Below are positions 40,273 to 44,199 of a stretch of DNA of 44,199 nt, in pieces. The notes below the pieces were generated by a model. The model was not told the origin of the DNA, did not search any database, and saw only the letters and a list, made by a program, of their open reading frames with translations. Position 1 is the first letter of the stretch, and each line of letters starts with the position of its first letter. This stretch comes from Pigoraptor vietnamica. Lineage: Eukaryota > Opisthokonta > Filasterea. The stretch lies in assembly GCA_943704525.1 (NCBI GenBank), contig CALSCQ010001716.1, forward strand, positions 1 through 44,199, given 5' to 3'. Position numbers and translations under genes: made by a program.

Positions 40273-40856
40273 ATGGCGGCCGATCACAAGACGCTGTACC
40301 CGTACATTCTGGCGTTCCTCAACGAGAACGGCCTCAAGGCGACTGCAAAGCAGTTCCAGAAGGAGGCGTCCGTGGTGGGTGATGTGCACGTGATCACACG
40401 ATCGCGTGGCGATCGCTGTCTGGGTGTGTGCTGTGTGCTTACGAGAGATCGTCCCGTGCGTGGCGAGCAGAAGGACACTGCGCCCGCGGGCGAGTCGCTC
40501 TGGGGCATGTACCAGGCGAGCAAGAAGCGCAAGGCCGAGTCGGACTCTGAGAGCGAGGACGAGAAGCCCGCGAAGAAGGCCGCCAAGAAGTCCGAGTCGA
40601 GCGACGAGGAGAGCTCGGACAGCAGCTCGTCGGAGGACGAGGCGCCCCCCAAGAAGGCGAACGGCAAGGCCACCCCCGCTAAGAAGGAGAGCAGCTCGGA
40701 GGAGAGCTCGGACAGCAGCTCCGAGTCGGAGGACGAGGCCCCGGCCAAGAAGGGCGCCGCGAAGAAGGATTCGAGCAGCGAGAGCGACTCTTCTTCTTCG
40801 GAGAGCGAGGAGGAGACGGACGCGAATGGCGACACCGAGATGAAGGACGCCGAGGA

Positions 40857-40889
<33 letters not shown>

Positions 40890-41626
40890 GGGCGAGGGCG
40901 AGGAAGAAGAGCAGGAGGGCGGTGAGGAGGAGGAAGAGGAGCCGAAGAAGGGCGCCGCTGGGAAGATTAACCGCCAGCGCAGCGATGGCACCTTCGACGA
41001 CGCGACCAAGAGCACTCCGACCAACACGCTGTTCGTGGGCAACCTCTCCTGGAACGTCGACGCCGACATGCTTCGCCAGCATTTCTCCGAGCAGGAGGGC
41101 CTTGTGGACGCGCGTGTCGCCACGGACCGTGAGACTGGCCGTGCTAAGGGGTGCGTTGAAGCCTGTTCGTTGTTTGCCGCCTGCTCATTGCGGTCTCGTG
41201 CTGGTCTGACAGTGTACTGCTCTCTGCAGGTTCGGATATGTTGAGTTTTCGGATGTTGACTCTGCCAAGGCGGCACTTTCGGCGCTCGACCAGAGCGAAC
41301 TCGACAGCCGCAACATTCGCCTGGACTTTGCCGGCGACCGGCGCCAGAGCGATGGCGGCAGCGGCGGCTTCGGAGGGCGCGGCGGCCGTGGTGGTTTTGG
41401 CGGTCGCGGCGGGCGTGGCGGCTCCCCTGGCTTTGGTGGCCGCGGCGGTTCTCCCCGGGGCGGCGGCTTTGGCGGGCGCGGGGGCCGCGGTGGCTTTGGT
41501 GACCGTGGGGGCCGTGGGGGCGGCTTTGGTGGTCGGGGACGGGGTGCGCCGCGCGGGCGTGGCGCACCGGCAGCCAAGACCGGGAGCGTCCAAGAGTACA
41601 AGGGCACGAAGATGTCGTTTGATTGA
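40273..41626 (+). CDS. Nucleolin-like protein: LisH, acidic Ser-rich region, one RRM, RGG tail
   Basis: Three exons: 40273-40374, 40471-41150 and 41230-41626 (392 residues). Residues 8-33 (LYPYILAFLNENGLKATAKQ) form a LisH-type motif. Then come Lys-rich patches alternating with Ser/Asp/Glu runs (SSDEESSDSSSSEDE), typical CK2 sites, and an uninterrupted Gly-Glu repeat. The RRM has LFVGNLSWNV (RNP2) and KGFGYVEF (RNP1, split by intron 2). An RGG/GGF tail ends YKGTKMSFD. It is predicted to act in nucleolar pre-rRNA processing like Nsr1/gar2/nucleolin, but those lack a LisH motif and have at least two RRMs; the LisH plus acidic repeats recall Nopp140/Srp40. Confidence 0.9.
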
Positions 41627-41767
41627 GCGTGCGTGCGGCAGCGTTGTCGTTTAAAAAATTCAGTCTTCATAAAAGGAAACAAAAAAAAAAAACCAGAGCA
41701 GCACGGGGGCTAAGATCTTTGCCCGTGGGGATTGGAGAAAAACGCGTAACATCAAGTAACACGCAAT

Positions 41768-41773
41768 CACGTG
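41768..41773. promoter_or_regulatory. CACGTG E-box upstream of the TEX47-like gene
   Basis: The symmetric ATCACGTGAT lies 100 bases before the start at 41873, in the 246-base spacer after the nucleolin-like gene. Confidence 0.35.
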
Positions 41774-41872
41774 ATTAGATCACCATGGAGATTGTGCCCT
41801 TGGACGCCAAAGGATTTCAGCGAGGTCAAGGCCGGCCAAAGGAGCAACTCTCACTGAGGGCAATTGCGCACC

Positions 41873-42842
41873 ATGGCACAGGCAGACGAGGCGCAGGAGG
41901 CCGCCGGAGGGGCCTTCGACTACCTGCAGCATGAGGCACGCCGCACGTCCATGCTGGATGTGGTGTCGGACAAGTGAGTGTCGGACATCATTACGAGATA
42001 TGTGTGGATGGCACAGCTGAATTGTCGCTGTTCCTGCTATACAGGCTGCGCCAACAAGGACGAAATGCCGTGCTCGAGCGTGTTGTGATTGTGGCGCGGT
42101 TGGTGGGCGGCGGCGAGCGGAAGGACATTTCCGCGTATTATCAGCGATTCTTTCAACAGCACCAGCGCGAGGACGAGTACATCACCGGACTCCTTCTCGT
42201 CTATCCGAAGAGCTGCCTCCATGTCGTTGAGGCCCCCCCGCGCGTCATTGCCGCATTCCTGCGCGACGTGGCGGACAGTGAGCGTACGGGCGGGCTCCTG
42301 CGCGACGGGCGCGTCCTTGTGCTCACCGGCGACAGTCCGTTACGCCTCTTTCCTATGTGGACCTGCCGCGTGTTGCCTATGTCGAGCTCTGAGAGCGGGA
42401 ACGCGCCCGAGGACATTGCGGCGGCTGCAATCGACTGCGTTAAACAGGTGCTCAAGCTCGGCAACTTCCTGGCCAAAGTTCCCAAGGTGGGCTTGCGGTT
42501 GCGAACTTATTGAATGGCGCCGAGTGGCCAACTGCTGTCGCTCACATGCTTAGCCATTTGCCTTCTGCAGCACGACCTCAAGGGGACGCTGGACAAGCTG
42601 GCCGAGCGCGTCCCCGACTTCATCCCCTCGCAGGACGCCATCGGCGCATTTGTCGACTCAGAGAAGCTGTTTCCTGTCAGTCGATTCTGCGACGCATTTT
42701 ATACACCTGTCAACATTGTTCTTGATAACGGTGAGTGCCGTGCTTGGCTGGCGGTTGTGTCACGGGGAAGTGGCAGCTCACGGACAATTTCCCCGCAGAG
42801 ATCGTATGGCCCATGCCGACGCGGTTATTCCCGTACGATTAA
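41873..42842 (+). CDS. BLUF-like/TEX47-like protein
   Basis: Four exons: 41873-41973, 42045-42486, 42571-42730 and 42799-42842 (248 residues). The central region VIVARLVGGGERKDISAYY, FFQQHQREDEYITGLLLVYP and CLHVVEAPPRVIAAFLRDV resembles the ferredoxin-like BLUF-type fold of vertebrate TEX47 (C7orf62). A second half (LGNFLAKVPK, then VPDFIPSQDAIGAF) follows and the protein ends MPTRLFPYD. TEX47 is a testis protein of unclear function; a link to flagella is only suggested by its expression and by the neighbouring DRC12. I see no flavin-binding residues that I could confirm. A 20-base repeat begins 28 bases after the stop. Confidence 0.6.
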
Positions 42843-43172
42843 AAAAGTGTCTGAAAGCACTGGCGTGGATGTGCTGTTTGCTAGCGCAGTGTGCTGTTTG
42901 CTAGCGCAGTGTGCTGTTTGCTAGCGCAATGTGCCGTTTCCCCGCGCATATGTGGTTTGCACGCGCAATGCGCGCGGCTGCTGCAGCGCACTGAAACAGG
43001 GTGTGCATGATGCCCCAATTTGGCAAGTGGACAGAGCCTTCAGTCCAAAACGAAACACAACGGCCTGCAATCGCCCCAAAAGTCAGGGCGGCGGTCGCAA
43101 CGGTTCGTGCGCGTAAATAAGGGCAGCGTTTGAGTGTAGACGGCGGGGCTGTGGCCCCCCGTCGGCAACAGA
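42843..43172. other. Spacer with a decaying 20-base tandem repeat
   Basis: After the TEX47-like stop, three near-identical 20-base units and two more diverged ones fill 42871-42968. The rest should hold the promoter of the PB1-C1 gene; no motif is clear. Confidence 0.5.
42871..42968. repeat. 20-base tandem repeat, decaying downstream
   Basis: The unit GTGCTGTTTGCTAGCGCAGT is exact at 42871-42890 and 42891-42910, with one change at 42911-42930. Later copies drift (GTGCCGTTTCCCCGCGCAT, then TGTGGTTTGCACGCGCAAT). Confidence 0.92.
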
Positions 43173-43315
43173 ATGGGAGACCGTCGCACGCCCGTGACAG
43201 TTCAGTATGACAGGTGCGTGTGCATGTTTTGGTCGTACTTCAATGTATGTGGAGTGCTGTGTGTGTGTGCAGAGAAGAGAGGGGAATGAGAACGGGTGAA
43301 TGTACGCACACGCGG

Positions 43316-43376
<61 letters not shown>

Positions 43377-44153
43377 ATCTGTGAATGTGCGTGGGTGTGA
43401 CTTTGCGTCGGAGCTCGTATTTCTGTGCTATTTGGTTTCTGAATTCGCTATTTCATTTTTCGTGCCTGGCAGTGATGTGCGGCGATTCGACCTTCCCGAT
43501 GTCGACGTCGGCTACCGCGCCCTCTGCGAGCACATTCGCTCGGCCTATGGAATGGATGCCAAGTCTTCGCGCTACAACTTCAAGCTCAAGTACCAGGACG
43601 ACGAAGGTGTGCACCCCCACCCATTCCACCCCCACCTTTCCCTCCCCCCCCCCCACAAGAAAAGAAAGAAACAATGCACCATGCAGCACGTACTAAGCAA
43701 CGGCCTGCAGGTGACATGTGCACTGTGTCCTCTGACGCGGAGGTTGCGGAGGCCATTCGACTCTTCCGTCTCGGCACAGAGCGCACGCTGACCTTTGTTG
43801 GTGGGTGTCGGTGCGTCGTTGCGGCCGGGCTGGGGCTGTTCTGATCGCTCTCATTGCAGCCTCTGCAACTGCTGCCAGCGCAAAAGGTAGGGAGGGTGCT
43901 TCGTGCCTGTGAAGGTCCGAGAAGTCCATTGCGTGCTTGCTTCTACTCGTCGTCGGCTAATCGCCGCAATCCCAGACACTGTCCACCGGCACGGCGCCAT
44001 CCGCCGGGAGAAGGTCCACCGCGTGCGGAATCACGCGTTTGTTGCGCGCCACTTCCACCAGCCGACCTTCTGTTCGCACTGCGGCGATTTCATCTGGGGT
44101 CTCGGAAAGCAGGGCTACTCGTGCACCTTCTGCAACGTGGTTGTGCACAAGCG
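43173..44153 (+). CDS. Protein kinase C-like N-terminus: PB1 domain, pseudosubstrate, typical C1 (3' truncated)
   Basis: Five exons in the window: 43173-43213, 43473-43606, 43711-43800, 43860-43886 and 43976-44153; the gene runs on past the window. Residues 1-90 resemble a PB1 domain: [15 protein letters not shown], an [10 protein letters not shown] helix, [11 protein letters not shown] (OPCA-like acidic loop) and a final strand TERTLTFV. Residues 95-115 read [13 protein letters not shown], close to the PKC-alpha pseudosubstrate RKGALRQKNVHEV. The C1 domain then matches conventional [37 protein letters not shown] and VVHKR. The Pro, Gly and Gln positions of diacylglycerol-binding C1 domains are kept. 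Exon 4 is only 27 bases. A kinase domain is expected downstream but not seen. Confidence 0.82.
43321..43375. repeat. (GT)27 microsatellite in the first intron of the PB1-C1 gene
   Basis: A pure GT run of 27 units. Confidence 0.97.
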
Positions 44154-44199
44154 GTGGGCGTGCCTCCTCACATGCTGTCCTCTTTTGGGGGAGGGGGGG

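Overview
The window is nuclear DNA of a GC-rich, intron-rich unicellular eukaryote. Reading frames are broken by short GT-AG introns of about 60-330 bases (donors mostly GTGAGT, GTGCGT or GTGGGT), and after splicing I could place 24 genes whose exon lengths close in frame. Genes for RP2 (28.7-30.7 kb) and a DRC12/CCDC153 homologue (38.5-39.4 kb) point to an organism with a motile cilium or flagellum. A sterol C24-methyltransferase, a MARK/Par-1 kinase, a Rho GTPase with two BTB domains and a PKC-type N-terminus suggest a free-living flagellate on or near the opisthokont/amoebozoan side of the tree. I cannot name the species.

Layout. 0-3 kb: the end of an ABCG transporter (+), a small membrane protein (-) and mitochondrial ferredoxin (+). 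3-8.5 kb: MARK/Par-1 kinase (-) and the dienoyl-CoA isomerase ECH1 (-). 8.9-18 kb: sterol methyltransferase (+), WDR70 (-), P5C dehydrogenase (+) and sphingosine kinase (+). 18-28 kb: phytanoyl-CoA dioxygenase (-), a long coiled-coil protein (+), the Rho-BTB protein (-), an aquaporin (+) and a MAPEG protein (-). 28-37 kb: a small basic protein (+), RP2 (-), a SIR2-like protein (+), Rheb (+) and succinate dehydrogenase subunit B (-). 37-38.5 kb is a gene-poor, AT-richer, microsatellite-filled island. 38.5-44.2 kb: DRC12 (+), a small unknown gene (-), a LisH-RRM-RGG nucleolin-like protein (+), a TEX47/BLUF-like protein (+) and the start of a PB1-C1 kinase-type gene (+) cut by the window end.

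Genes are densely packed and often divergent or convergent. Two convergent pairs have stop codons only 13 and 20 bases apart. Several divergent promoters carry CACGTG E-boxes and CCAAT boxes. Metabolic themes are mitochondrial (ferredoxin, P5C dehydrogenase, SdhB), peroxisomal (ECH1 with C-terminal AKL, phytanoyl-CoA dioxygenase with an N-terminal PTS2) and membrane lipid (sterol methyltransferase, sphingosine kinase). Signalling genes are MARK, Rheb, Rho-BTB and PKC-like.

The most unusual items are: (1) a spliced 728-residue protein that joins a macro-like GDLT segment, a CONSTANS-type B-box zinc finger and a SIR2-like NADase-type domain of the kind found in bacterial defence proteins; (2) two tiny palindromes, CAGGGGT...ACCCCTG, each flanked by 7-9 base direct repeats, which look like minimal hAT elements or their scars; (3) a perfect 63-base tandem duplication across a 3' splice site in RP2, one of several intronic tandem repeats that duplicate acceptor-like sequence; and (4) a PB1 domain followed by a classical PKC pseudosubstrate and typical C1 domain.
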